Of a stretch of 5,642 nucleotides of DNA, positions 1 through 5,642 are shown piece by piece; position 1 is the stretch's first letter; every line of letters begins with the position of its first letter. A program made the translations under genes and the position numbers. This DNA is from Aquirufa sp. (GTDB lineage Bacteria > Bacteroidota > Bacteroidia > Cytophagales > Spirosomataceae), in NCBI GenBank assembly GCA_030833145.1, contig JAURHT010000120.1, positions 1 through 5,642 of the forward strand, given 5' to 3'. The notes under the pieces were generated by a model. That model saw only the letters and a list, made by a program, of their open reading frames with translations, ran no database searches and was not told the origin of the DNA.

Positions 1-549
1 ACCGATTACATTGATTTTGTATTTTTCAACGATGGCTAAAATTTCGGCTTTCTGGTGAATAGAAATACCAAATTTCGATTCTGGATGCGCCGTCATAATC
101 TTCTCATTCCCCCCTCCAAAAACGTGCGGCTTAATGCGAATCAAACAAGGTTGAGAGGAACCGTAGGTTTGGCCAAACTTTTCTAACACCGATAAGTTGT
201 CGAGGTTAACAATGGCACCTTTGGAAACCGCATATTCAATCTCTGAAAAATGAACTCCAGAAGGCGTAAACGTAATATTCTTCCCGTCGTAGCCGGCAAT
301 TAAACCGAGCTCTAATTCTTGTGGTGATACGACATCCATATCGACCCCATTCTCACGCATTAAGCGTAAAATAGATAAATTCGTATTAGCCTTCGCGGCA
401 TATTTTATGGTCAAGTCAATTCCTTCAAATGCACTTCTCAAAACCGAGATTTTTTCCCTAATTTTGTTAGCATCGTAGACATAAAGTGGAGTACCAAATT
501 CTTTGGCTAAATCTGTTAAAGGAATGTTCTGAATAGAATAATATGCCAT
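1..549 (-). CDS. lysA: Diaminopimelate decarboxylase, N-terminal part (truncated by window edge)
   Basis: A leftward open frame of 183 codons starts at the ATG at 549-547 and runs off the left edge, so the C-terminal half is missing. The family is the PLP-dependent, alanine-racemase-fold (type III) decarboxylase that converts meso-diaminopimelate to L-lysine in the cytoplasm, the last step of lysine synthesis. Visible hallmarks are the N-terminal block TPLYVYD (residues 20-26), the PLP-lysine motif KYAAKAN with the predicted Schiff-base lysine at K53, and the following ILRLMRENGVDMDVVSPQEL. Further on are LDNLSVLEKFG (about residues 117-127) and the conserved SKFGIS block (about 158-163). The visible part ends just before the expected HxHxGS PLP-phosphate region. 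The block before SKFGIS reads KIMTAH, where relatives often have a TGH; this is a minor variant. The start is well supported by a promoter-like TATCTTTG box about 19 bp upstream. No Shine-Dalgarno sequence is seen. Confidence 0.93.
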   Translation of the reverse strand, partial: MAYYSIQNIPLTDLAKEFGTPLYVYDANKIREKISVLRSAFEGIDLTIKYAAKANTNLSILRLMRENGVDMDVVSPQELELGLIAGYDGKNITFTPSGVHFSEIEYAVSKGAIVNLDNLSVLEKFGQTYGSSQPCLIRIKPHVFGGGNEKIMTAHPESKFGISIHQKAEILAIVEKYKINVIG

Positions 550-567
550 AGGGGAAATTGTAAGCCA

Positions 568-575
568 CAAAGATA
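568..575 (-). promoter_or_regulatory. Predicted Bacteroidetes-type -7 box for lysA
   Basis: Read on the minus strand this is TATCTTTG, a perfect match to TAnnTTTG, the -7 element recognised by the Bacteroidetes primary sigma factor. It lies 18 bp before the lysA ATG and would give a leader of roughly 10-14 nt. The region where the -33 TTG element should be (about 595-605) is T-rich on the minus strand but has no exact TTG, so that half is weak. It overlaps the start of the divergent phosphatase gene. The assignment is an inference from motif and position. Confidence 0.55.
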
Positions 576-589
576 CTAATCTAACGAAT

Positions 590-1894
590 ATGAAAAGAAT
601 ATTAATCGCCTTATTCCTTGCCGCGCCGCTTTTAGTAAGTGCCCAAATCAAGAGTGGTCCGATGTTAGGCTATTCTGAAATGAAGGAAGTTTTGGTTTGG
701 GTTCAGACCGAAAAACCGGCAGATGTCAGTATTCAATACTGGGAAAAAGGGGATAAAACGATACATAAGACAGATCCCGTTCATACCGAAAAAGCCACTG
801 CCTACATCGCAAGAATCATTGCAGATGAAGTGACAATGGGCAAAAAATACGAATACGAGGTGCTAGTGAATGGCAAAAAAATGGCTTTTGATTATCCATT
901 AGAGTTCCAATCACAGGATCTTTGGCAATACCGTCATGATCCACCTGCCTTCTCCTTTATTTTTGGAACGTGTAATTATGTGAATGAAGAAGGTACCGAT
1001 CGACCAGGTCGCCCTTATGGTGGCGCAGATGAGGTATATGCCTCGATGTATGCGAAGAAACCCGATTTTATGTTGTGGGGCGGAGATAATTTTTATTACC
1101 GCGAACCGGATTATACAAGAACAGGGATGATTCACCGAAACGATCATGCGCGTGCCGTTAAATCGATGCAGCCTTTGTTAGGAAGTGTACATCAATATGC
1201 AATTTGGGATGACCATGATTATGGCCCCAATGATTCAGATCGCTCATTTCCTTTAAAATACACCTCTTTAGAGATGTTTAAAATGTATTGGGGCAATCCA
1301 AATTTCGCCTTCCCGAATGAAGGAATTACCGGGAAATTCCAATGGGCCGATGTGGAGTTCTTCTTGATGGATGACCGTTGGAATAAGGCACCCAACGAAT
1401 TAAATGACACAAACAAGGATTATTGGGGTGCTAAACAAATGACTTGGTTATTAGATCAATTGTCCACTTCAAAAGCTAGTTTCAAAATAATCGTCAATGG
1501 TGGTCAGGTGGTAAGCCCTGCCAAAGTATTCGAAAACATGGCGAATTATGAGGCAGAGAGAACGTATTTATTGAAAGAATTAAAGAACCGGAAAATCCCG
1601 GGAGTGCTCTTTTTCACAGGCGATCGACACATTTCAGATTTAAATAAATTAGAGCGCGAAGGCACTTATCCTTTGTATGACTTGACTGTTTCTCCAATGA
1701 CAGCGGGAAAGGCCGATGCGGTGAAGCTGGATTATAACGAGACCTTGGTTCCTGGGACTTTAGTTCAGGAAAGAGCCTTCTCTAAAATTGAAGTGACAGG
1801 TCCATTGAAGGATCGCACGTTAACCATTACCCTTTTCAATGTTAAAGGAGAGGTGTTATGGACCAAAGAACTGAAATCCAATTTATTAAAATAA
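590..1894 (+). CDS. Secreted PhoD-family metallophosphatase (alkaline phosphatase D-like)
   Basis: A 434-residue protein with a Sec signal peptide: MKR, then a hydrophobic run and a signal peptidase I-type site VSA|Q at residues 18-19, so it is exported to the periplasm or beyond. Residues about 20-110 resemble the beta-rich PhoD N-terminal domain. The catalytic domain follows. Its blocks are FGTC (C128), GGDNFYY (D166, Y169), WDDHDYGPND (D207, D208, H209, N214) and TGDRHISD (D345, H347). These match the metal-ligand blocks of PhoD phosphatases and phosphodiesterases, where equivalent Cys, Asp, Tyr, Asn and His residues bind Fe3+ and Ca2+. The likely role is release of phosphate from organic phosphoesters; the actual substrate cannot be read from sequence. 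The start is chosen because the signal peptide begins there. No Shine-Dalgarno or obvious Pho-box is seen. It is followed after 3 nt by the OsmC-like gene, which suggests co-transcription. There is no sign of disruption. Confidence 0.9.
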   Translation: MKRILIALFLAAPLLVSAQIKSGPMLGYSEMKEVLVWVQTEKPADVSIQYWEKGDKTIHKTDPVHTEKATAYIARIIADEVTMGKKYEYEVLVNGKKMAFDYPLEFQSQDLWQYRHDPPAFSFIFGTCNYVNEEGTDRPGRPYGGADEVYASMYAKKPDFMLWGGDNFYYREPDYTRTGMIHRNDHARAVKSMQPLLGSVHQYAIWDDHDYGPNDSDRSFPLKYTSLEMFKMYWGNPNFAFPNEGITGKFQWADVEFFLMDDRWNKAPNELNDTNKDYWGAKQMTWLLDQLSTSKASFKIIVNGGQVVSPAKVFENMANYEAERTYLLKELKNRKIPGVLFFTGDRHISDLNKLEREGTYPLYDLTVSPMTAGKADAVKLDYNETLVPGTLVQERAFSKIEVTGPLKDRTLTITLFNVKGEVLWTKELKSNLLK

Positions 1895-1897
1895 GCC

Positions 1898-2335
1898 ATG
1901 GAAGTAGTATTAAATCGCTTAGATCAAGATTTTCATTTTGAGGCCAAAGGCTCCTCTCCCATCCCCGTGCACATCGATGCGGCGGAAGGTATTGGCGGAC
2001 ACAATGCGGGCGCACGTCCCATGGAACTACTTTTAATGGGCTTAGGTGGTTGCACGGCCATTGATGTTATTATTATTTTAAAGAAGCAACGTCAAATCGT
2101 AGAGGACTTCCAAATCCGTGTTTCAGGCGATCGCGAAAAGATCGAAGGAACGGAGAAAACCCCTTTCCGTCAAATCAACATCCAATTTGAATTAAAAGGC
2201 CAAATCGACGGCTCAAAAGCCCTAAAAGCAATTCAAATGTCCATGGACAAATACTGTTCAGCCACCGCTCAATTAGAGCCTAGCTCAACCATTACTCATA
2301 CCTTAGTTTTAAACGGAGAAAAATTCGACGCCTAA
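1898..2335 (+). CDS. OsmC-family protein, YhfA-like subgroup
   Basis: A 145-residue cytoplasmic protein without a signal peptide. The core block [18 protein letters not shown] (residues 40-57) and the later [10 protein letters not shown] (118-127) are the two cysteine-bearing motifs of the OsmC/Ohr fold, with C52 and C120 as the expected redox pair and E43 in the helix before the first cysteine. The GGC(S/T)AIDV and KYCS wording is closest to the E. coli YhfA type rather than to classic OsmC or Ohr. OsmC and Ohr reduce organic hydroperoxides through this cysteine pair, but the YhfA branch has no firmly established substrate, so peroxidase activity here is an inference. The ATG lies 3 nt after the phosphatase stop, and the stop is 1 nt before the thyA ATG, so expression is probably coupled. 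No Shine-Dalgarno sequence precedes the start. Length is normal for the family. Confidence 0.9.
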   Translation: MEVVLNRLDQDFHFEAKGSSPIPVHIDAAEGIGGHNAGARPMELLLMGLGGCTAIDVIIILKKQRQIVEDFQIRVSGDREKIEGTEKTPFRQINIQFELKGQIDGSKALKAIQMSMDKYCSATAQLEPSSTITHTLVLNGEKFDA

Positions 2336-2336
2336 T

Positions 2337-3131
2337 ATGCAAGCCTACTTAGATTTATTAACTCACATTAAGAAAAACGGCACCTTCAAATCTGATCGTA
2401 CAGGAACAGGTACAACGAGTGTTTTTGGCTACCAAATGCGCTTTAACCTAGAAGAAGGTTTCCCTTTAGTTACAACGAAGAAAACGCACTTAAAATCGAT
2501 CATTCATGAATTGTTGTGGTTCTTAAATGGCGAAACGAATATTGGCTATTTAACCGAAAATGGGGTACGAATTTGGGATGAATGGGCAGACGAAAACGGA
2601 GATCTAGGTCCTGTTTACGGAAAGCAATGGAGAAGCTGGGAAGGTGCAAATGGTGTGGTGATCGACCAAATCAAAGAGGCCGTTCACACGCTTAAAACGA
2701 ACCCTGACTCCCGTCGCATCATTGTGAGTGCCTGGAACGTAGCAGACCTGCCCAAAATGGCCCTAATGCCTTGCCACGCCTTCTTTCAATTCTATGTGGC
2801 AAACGGAAAGCTTTCTTGTCAATTATACCAACGCTCCGCAGACGTATTCTTAGGTGTACCCTTCAATATCGCTTCTTATGCCTTATTGACGATGATGATG
2901 GCGCAAGTATGTGATTTAGGTCTAGGTGATTTTATCTGGACTGGTGGTGATACTCACCTGTATAGCAATCACATGGAACAAGTGGATCTGCAATTAACGC
3001 GTACTCCGCGTGACTTACCTACCATGAAAATCAATCCAGAGGTGAAGGATATTTTGGATTTCAAATACGAAGACTTTAAGTTGGAAGGATATGATCCTTA
3101 TCCGGGGATTAAGGCGCCTGTCGCCGTTTAG
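2337..3131 (+). CDS. thyA: Thymidylate synthase
   Basis: A 264-residue classic folate-dependent thymidylate synthase, which methylates dUMP to dTMP using 5,10-methylenetetrahydrofolate and releases dihydrofolate. The length and residue numbering coincide with the E. coli enzyme. The catalytic cysteine is C146 in MPCHAFFQF, and R21, E58, W80, Y94, Q165, R166, D169, N177, H207 and Y209 are all in place. Strongly conserved stretches include [44 protein letters not shown] and [10 protein letters not shown]. The C-terminus ends PGIKAPVAV, matching the conserved tail that closes over the active site. The start is 1 nt after the OsmC-like stop. Dihydrofolate reductase (folA), a frequent thyA neighbour, is not next to it here. 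The TAG stop lies within the left arm of a long hairpin that follows. Every expected active-site residue is present, so it should be functional. Confidence 0.99.
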   Translation: MQAYLDLLTHIKKNGTFKSDRTGTGTTSVFGYQMRFNLEEGFPLVTTKKTHLKSIIHELLWFLNGETNIGYLTENGVRIWDEWADENGDLGPVYGKQWRSWEGANGVVIDQIKEAVHTLKTNPDSRRIIVSAWNVADLPKMALMPCHAFFQFYVANGKLSCQLYQRSADVFLGVPFNIASYALLTMMMAQVCDLGLGDFIWTGGDTHLYSNHMEQVDLQLTRTPRDLPTMKINPEVKDILDFKYEDFKLEGYDPYPGIKAPVAV

Positions 3132-3190
3132 TTTTCATTCCATTCAAAATTGTGCTTCGCAATAATTTTCGAATGGAATAAAAACTAAAC
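3126..3190. repeat. Long imperfect hairpin overlapping the thyA stop codon
   Basis: The left arm starts at 3126 (GTTTAGTTTT) and pairs with the right arm ending at 3190 (AAAACTAAAC). Twenty positions (3126-3145 with 3171-3190) pair with a single C-A mismatch at 3136/3180. After one bulged base (3170), six more A/T pairs follow (3146-3151 with 3164-3169). A small internal loop and a GC-closed TTC loop complete the structure, centred on GCTTCGC (3154-3160). The last two codons of thyA, including the stop at 3129-3131, are in the stem. It may act as a 3'-end stabilising or terminating structure, or be a dispersed palindromic repeat. The function is inferred. Confidence 0.8.
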
Positions 3191-3214
3191 CTCTTTGAAT
3201 ATTCGACTAGAAAT

Positions 3215-3249
3215 GAGATAATAGAGTAGAGATTATAGAGTATAGACCT
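3215..3249. repeat. Degenerate heptamer tandem array, left copy
   Basis: Five consecutive 7-bp units can be read: GAGATAA, TAGAGTA, GAGATTA, TAGAGTA, TAGACCT. Four fit a loose (T/G)AGA(G/T)(T/A)A consensus; the last is diverged. The array reappears in inverted orientation at 3357-3391. The 24 bp before it (3191-3214) show no recognisable feature. Confidence 0.75.
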
Positions 3250-3252
3250 GAC

Positions 3253-3267
3253 ATCGGCTTCGCCGAT
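3253..3267. repeat. Short GC-rich hairpin
   Basis: A perfect 6-bp stem, ATCGGC paired with GCCGAT, around a TTC loop. The apex GCTTCGC is the same heptamer that caps the long hairpin after thyA. It lacks a T-tract, so it is not a terminator by itself. Confidence 0.7.
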
Positions 3268-3285
3268 TATTTCAGAAACATACTC

Positions 3286-3319
3286 ATCAAAAAAAGCGGC
3301 CTGTGCCGCTTTTTTTGAT
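3286..3319. terminator. Bidirectional rho-independent terminator between convergent genes
   Basis: A perfect 15-bp stem (3286-3300 with 3305-3319) encloses a CTGT loop. The GCGGC/GCCGC core is flanked by seven A on the left and seven T on the right, so it reads as an intrinsic terminator on both strands. It lies between thyA (rightward) and the SurA-like gene (leftward) and would serve both operons. Confidence 0.92.
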
Positions 3320-3328
3320 TCAAAATTT

Positions 3329-3356
3329 ATGCTTTGTGCTTTATGCTTTATGCTTT
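3329..3356. repeat. Four tandem RTGCTTT heptamers
   Basis: Four exactly adjacent 7-bp units: ATGCTTT, GTGCTTT, ATGCTTT, ATGCTTT. Only one base differs among them. The array lies immediately before the inverted copy of the other heptamer array and outside any convincing gene. Slippage between 7-bp units is the simplest origin. Confidence 0.85.
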
Positions 3357-3391
3357 ACATCTATACTCTCTACTCTATTATCTCTAATCTA
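3357..3391. repeat. Degenerate heptamer tandem array, right (inverted) copy
   Basis: Read on the minus strand, the units are TAGATTA, GAGATAA, TAGAGTA, GAGAGTA, TAGATGT. The stretch from GAGATAA onward is the reverse complement of the left array apart from one missing 7-bp unit. It ends 3 bp before the stop codon of the SurA-like gene. The two arrays could pair into a long stem enclosing the small hairpin, the terminator and the RTGCTTT array. Confidence 0.75.
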
Positions 3392-3393
3392 AT

Positions 3394-4752
3394 TTACTCC
3401 CGCTGCTGCACATCCTCCAGAATCCGGCAATCCTTATACTCCTCATCAATAAAGATAAACACATCATCTTTCGCCTTCATAAACCACTTTTCAATCGCGT
3501 TATTCTTTTTACGAGATAAAGTGATTTGAGATAGTTTTTGGTAATCATCCTTTAAGTTCGCAAAGTGTGGAGGGTGTTTTGCTTTGAAAAATAAAATACG
3601 CACTGCAGAGCGACCATCATCCGTACGGAAAGGAATTGGGGTAGAAATTGTTCCTACCTTCATGGAATCCAAGGCAAAGAATAAAGCTGGATCCATTGTT
3701 CCGTCGTAGGCTAAACGATTACCTCCGTTTGTCGCATCCATAATGACACCGCCGGCATCCTGTGTGGTTTTGTCTTCTGAGAATTCCTTAGCAGCCTTTT
3801 CAAACGTAGTTGAATCACGTTGAACTAGCACACGAATGCTATCTAGGAATTTCGTTGGCTCTGTCAAATCTAGTTTCTGGTAATCAGGACGTAACAAAAT
3901 GTGACGTGCGTGGTATTCTTGACCTCTGATTTCTAATAATTGAATTAAGTGAAATCCGAATTCGGACTCTACTACGTCAGACATTTGATTGGGCTTTAAG
4001 CGCAAAGCAGCTGCTTCGAATGGGGCAACCATGGCGCCACGCTTAGCAAAACCTAAATCTCCACCGCGTTTTCCTGAGCCTAAATCTTCTGAATGCACTT
4101 TGGCCAAATCCTCAAAACTCTCCCCTTTCTCTACGCGACGACGGAAATCCAATAACTTCGCATACAACTCTTCCTTCTGATTCTTGTTCGGCTTAGCGAT
4201 GCGAATAATGTGGCTAATTTCCACTTCTGCAGGCAAATAAGGTAATGAATCGCGGGGGATTTCGTTGAAAAAAGCGGCCACTTCTTTAGGCGTAATTTTC
4301 ACATCATCCGTGATTTTATCTTGCATTTTACGGCCCGTCAATTGTTCTTTTAAGGAAGATCGTAAATCTTCTTTTAACGTGGCAATGGATTTCCCATAGG
4401 CTTCTACGATGTTCTTTGCTGATCCGTATTGGCCTTCCATTTGCTCCATACGGCTAGTTAGTTCAGCTTCGATACGTTTATCATCTACAATAACCGAGTC
4501 GATTTCTGCTTTAGCAAGCATTAATTTGTTCACGACTAAACCTTCCAAAATTTGGCAACGATTAGGCGTATTCGCTTGTCCACTTGTGATATATTGTTGG
4601 TATTGATTCTCCACCTCAGATTTCAAAATGAAGTAATTATCTACTTTCACTATGATGCGATCCAACACATTCTTGTTCACTTCCTCTTGCGCAAATGCAG
4701 ATAAACTCCCTAACACTAAACACCAACCTAAAACCCAACGAGTCAATTTCAT
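3394..4752 (-). CDS. SurA-like periplasmic peptidyl-prolyl isomerase with two parvulin domains
   Basis: A 452-residue secreted folding factor. Residues 1-22 form a signal peptide with cleavage expected at AFA|Q. Residues about 25-160 resemble the helical SurA N-terminal chaperone domain (DRIIVKVDNYFILKSEVENQ, then GLVVNKLMLAKAE). The first parvulin domain (about 177-276) has the full motif set: SHIIR (H181), FEDLAKVHSED, RGGDLGF, a PFE block and FGFHLIQLLE (H268). The second (about 279-391) keeps RHILL (H284) and FSED but has DGRSAVRIL where FGxH is expected, so it is probably a substrate-binding or degenerate domain. The likely job is chaperoning and cis-trans prolyl isomerisation of outer-membrane proteins in the periplasm, as for SurA. 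It starts 7 nt after the stop of another isomerase gene and is the last gene before the terminator. No Shine-Dalgarno is seen; the A-rich sequence before the ATG fits Bacteroidetes initiation. Orthology to E. coli surA is not claimed. Confidence 0.92.
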   Translation of the reverse strand: MKLTRWVLGWCLVLGSLSAFAQEEVNKNVLDRIIVKVDNYFILKSEVENQYQQYITSGQANTPNRCQILEGLVVNKLMLAKAEIDSVIVDDKRIEAELTSRMEQMEGQYGSAKNIVEAYGKSIATLKEDLRSSLKEQLTGRKMQDKITDDVKITPKEVAAFFNEIPRDSLPYLPAEVEISHIIRIAKPNKNQKEELYAKLLDFRRRVEKGESFEDLAKVHSEDLGSGKRGGDLGFAKRGAMVAPFEAAALRLKPNQMSDVVESEFGFHLIQLLEIRGQEYHARHILLRPDYQKLDLTEPTKFLDSIRVLVQRDSTTFEKAAKEFSEDKTTQDAGGVIMDATNGGNRLAYDGTMDPALFFALDSMKVGTISTPIPFRTDDGRSAVRILFFKAKHPPHFANLKDDYQKLSQITLSRKKNNAIEKWFMKAKDDVFIFIDEEYKDCRILEDVQQRE

Positions 4753-4759
4753 ATTTCTA

Positions 4760-5642
4760 TTATTTCAGTAATTTTTCTAATTCAACCTGGTTAATCACCA
4801 CCGGGTATTGTTGCTTTAATTTAGCTACCCATTCCTTTTCTAAGCGTTCTTGTAAGGCACGAATCACTAAACCTCTGGCTTCTTCAAAAGAACGGGGACG
4901 CTCAGGCTCTACTTTCTTTATTTCCACGAAGGCAAATTTACCAGCAGCCTCATAATTCTTAGGACCTACCGTCCACTCAACCGCATCGATCACTGGAGAT
5001 ACTCCCTTTTTAAAGTAACCCTCTTTCGCTTCTAAACTCTCTGGTTTCAACGCATTAAATCGCTTCACCACATCGTCCATACTCGAAGAGAAGAAACGGA
5101 AGGAAACGCGGGCATTTTTAGTTTTCACTGTTTTGGAAGCCGCCTTTAAATTTGCTTCATCCTTTTGAATGATGCGGTGGGAAGAAATCCCTTTGGCATT
5201 TAAATAAGAAACGACCTTATTAATACGCGCTTCCGATAAACTATCTTCTTCTGTGGCATCGCGGTGACCCGAAATTTCCACAACATAGTCCACATTCTTC
5301 GCCATGGTCAAGTATAGTTCCGCTAATAATTTAGTCGATGATTCCTCTAATTTTGATTCCTTTAAACCAAAAGAAAGATCCGCAAACTTCTTATTCATCG
5401 GATAAGGTGACTTTTTCAATAAGTCCAAAGCCTCTTTCAACGTTTTCTGGGTATCTGCCACCACCAATTTAGCTTCTACACGCGCCGGCATAACAAAGGC
5501 CGCCTTATTCACTTGATAGAATTTAGCTTGCGCTACCGAGTCTAATGACTTTTCGAAAATCTCCCGATCCGTCATTTTACTAAATAAACTTCCTTCTAAG
5601 AAGTCAGCCATCTGCTCTTTAAACGCGGGGTATTTGCTTTCT
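4760..5642 (-). CDS. PpiC/SurA-type peptidyl-prolyl isomerase, C-terminal part (truncated), with OmpA-like insert
   Basis: The leftward frame is open through the right edge: ten further in-frame codons (ESKYPAFKEQ) lie upstream of the ATG at 5611, so that ATG is internal and the N-terminus is outside the window. The visible text KYPAFKEQMADFLEGSLF and the end block SFEEARGLVIRALQERLEKEWVAKL...YPVVIN match the C-terminal region of large Bacteroidetes peptidyl-prolyl isomerases. In those proteins the parvulin domains are upstream, so none is seen here. Between these blocks sits an OmpA-like domain (see 5087-5383). The block after it (MDDVVKRFNALKPESLEAKE, then YFKKGVSPVIDAVEW) returns to the isomerase family pattern. 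The protein is probably periplasmic and acts with the SurA-like protein encoded 7 nt downstream. Naming it an isomerase depends on family resemblance of the C-terminus, since the catalytic part cannot be inspected. Confidence 0.8.
   Translation of the reverse strand, partial: ESKYPAFKEQMADFLEGSLFSKMTDREIFEKSLDSVAQAKFYQVNKAAFVMPARVEAKLVVADTQKTLKEALDLLKKSPYPMNKKFADLSFGLKESKLEESSTKLLAELYLTMAKNVDYVVEISGHRDATEEDSLSEARINKVVSYLNAKGISSHRIIQKDEANLKAASKTVKTKNARVSFRFFSSSMDDVVKRFNALKPESLEAKEGYFKKGVSPVIDAVEWTVGPKNYEAAGKFAFVEIKKVEPERPRSFEEARGLVIRALQERLEKEWVAKLKQQYPVVINQVELEKLLK
5087..5383 (-). other. OmpA-like peptidoglycan-binding domain inside the truncated isomerase
   Basis: The encoded segment begins ADLSFGLKESKLEESSTKLL, continues with VVEISGHRD and LSEARINKVVSYLNAKGISSHRI, and ends NARVSFRFFS. 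This follows the OmpA C-terminal pattern of an F...L strand, a (E)ISGHxD turn, LSxxRAxxVxxYL, GI...RI, and an NRRV-like final strand. The aspartate of GHRD (codon 5258-5260) and the arginine of LSEAR (codon 5225-5227) match the two residues that hold diaminopimelate of peptidoglycan in OmpA domains. The loop between them is 4 residues shorter than in Acinetobacter OmpA. Peptidoglycan binding is inferred from these residues. Confidence 0.75.

Noticed and set aside
510..589. Pho-box or perfect -7 box upstream of the phosphatase
   Set aside because: Only one-mismatch candidates such as TAAATCTG at 508-515 were found, with no paired TTG at proper spacing, so no promoter is called.
911..1147. A 78-codon leftward open frame inside the phosphatase gene
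   Set aside because: It is the complement of the conserved PhoD catalytic region, which fully explains the sequence.
3215..3391. CRISPR-like array
   Set aside because: Units are 7 bp, directly adjacent, without spacers of uniform length, and no cas gene is visible.
3329..3529. A 66-codon rightward open frame
   Set aside because: It begins in the RTGCTTT repeats and then runs antisense to the SurA-like gene; the protein is repeat-derived and has no family resemblance.
4717..4752. Lipoprotein signal in the SurA-like protein (Cys at residue 11)
   Set aside because: The cysteine lies in the middle of the hydrophobic core in LGWC, not in a proper lipobox; AFA|Q fits signal peptidase I better.
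4695..4955. An 86-codon rightward open frame across the junction of the two isomerase genes
   Set aside because: It is antisense to two convincing genes and has no recognisable motif or start signal.
5609..5611. ATG as the start of the rightmost leftward gene
   Set aside because: The frame stays open to the window edge, and the codons upstream (KYPAFKEQ) fit the isomerase family text, so this methionine is internal.

Overview
The window looks like chromosomal DNA from a Bacteroidetes bacterium, most likely a Cytophagales-type relative with moderate G+C. This rests on three things. The protein families have typical Bacteroidetes flavours: a LysA with a Bacteroidetes-like sequence and paired envelope peptidyl-prolyl isomerases. 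No start codon has a clear Shine-Dalgarno sequence in front of it. The lysA start is preceded by a perfect TAnnTTTG box, the -7 element of Bacteroidetes promoters. The genus is not determined, and the placement is an inference from sequence character, not from a search.

Left part (1-1894): the 5' portion of lysA (diaminopimelate decarboxylase) runs leftward off the edge. It is divergent, across a 40-bp gap, from a rightward cluster. That cluster is a secreted PhoD-family phosphatase (590-1894), a YhfA-like OsmC-family protein (1898-2335) and thymidylate synthase thyA (2337-3131). The three genes are separated by only 3 and 1 nt, so they are probably one transcript, although their functions have no obvious shared pathway.

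Middle (3126-3394): a structured convergent intergenic region of about 265 bp. In order it holds a long imperfect hairpin that includes the thyA stop codon, a degenerate 7-bp tandem repeat array, a small GC-rich hairpin, a perfect 15-bp-stem bidirectional terminator, a second 7-bp array (four RTGCTTT units), and an inverted copy of the first array. The two outer arrays are reverse complements of each other and differ by exactly one heptamer unit.

Right part (3394-5642): two leftward genes 7 nt apart, both for periplasmic parvulin/SurA-type folding factors. The upstream one is cut by the right edge; only its C-terminal part is present, and it carries an OmpA-like peptidoglycan-binding domain embedded in the chaperone region. 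The downstream one is a complete 452-residue SurA-like protein with a signal peptide and two parvulin domains, of which only the first keeps the full motif set. Together they look like an outer-membrane-protein biogenesis operon ending at the shared terminator.

Most of the window is ordinary housekeeping and envelope content. The items most worth a second look are the heptamer-repeat intergenic element and the OmpA-like insertion in the truncated isomerase.
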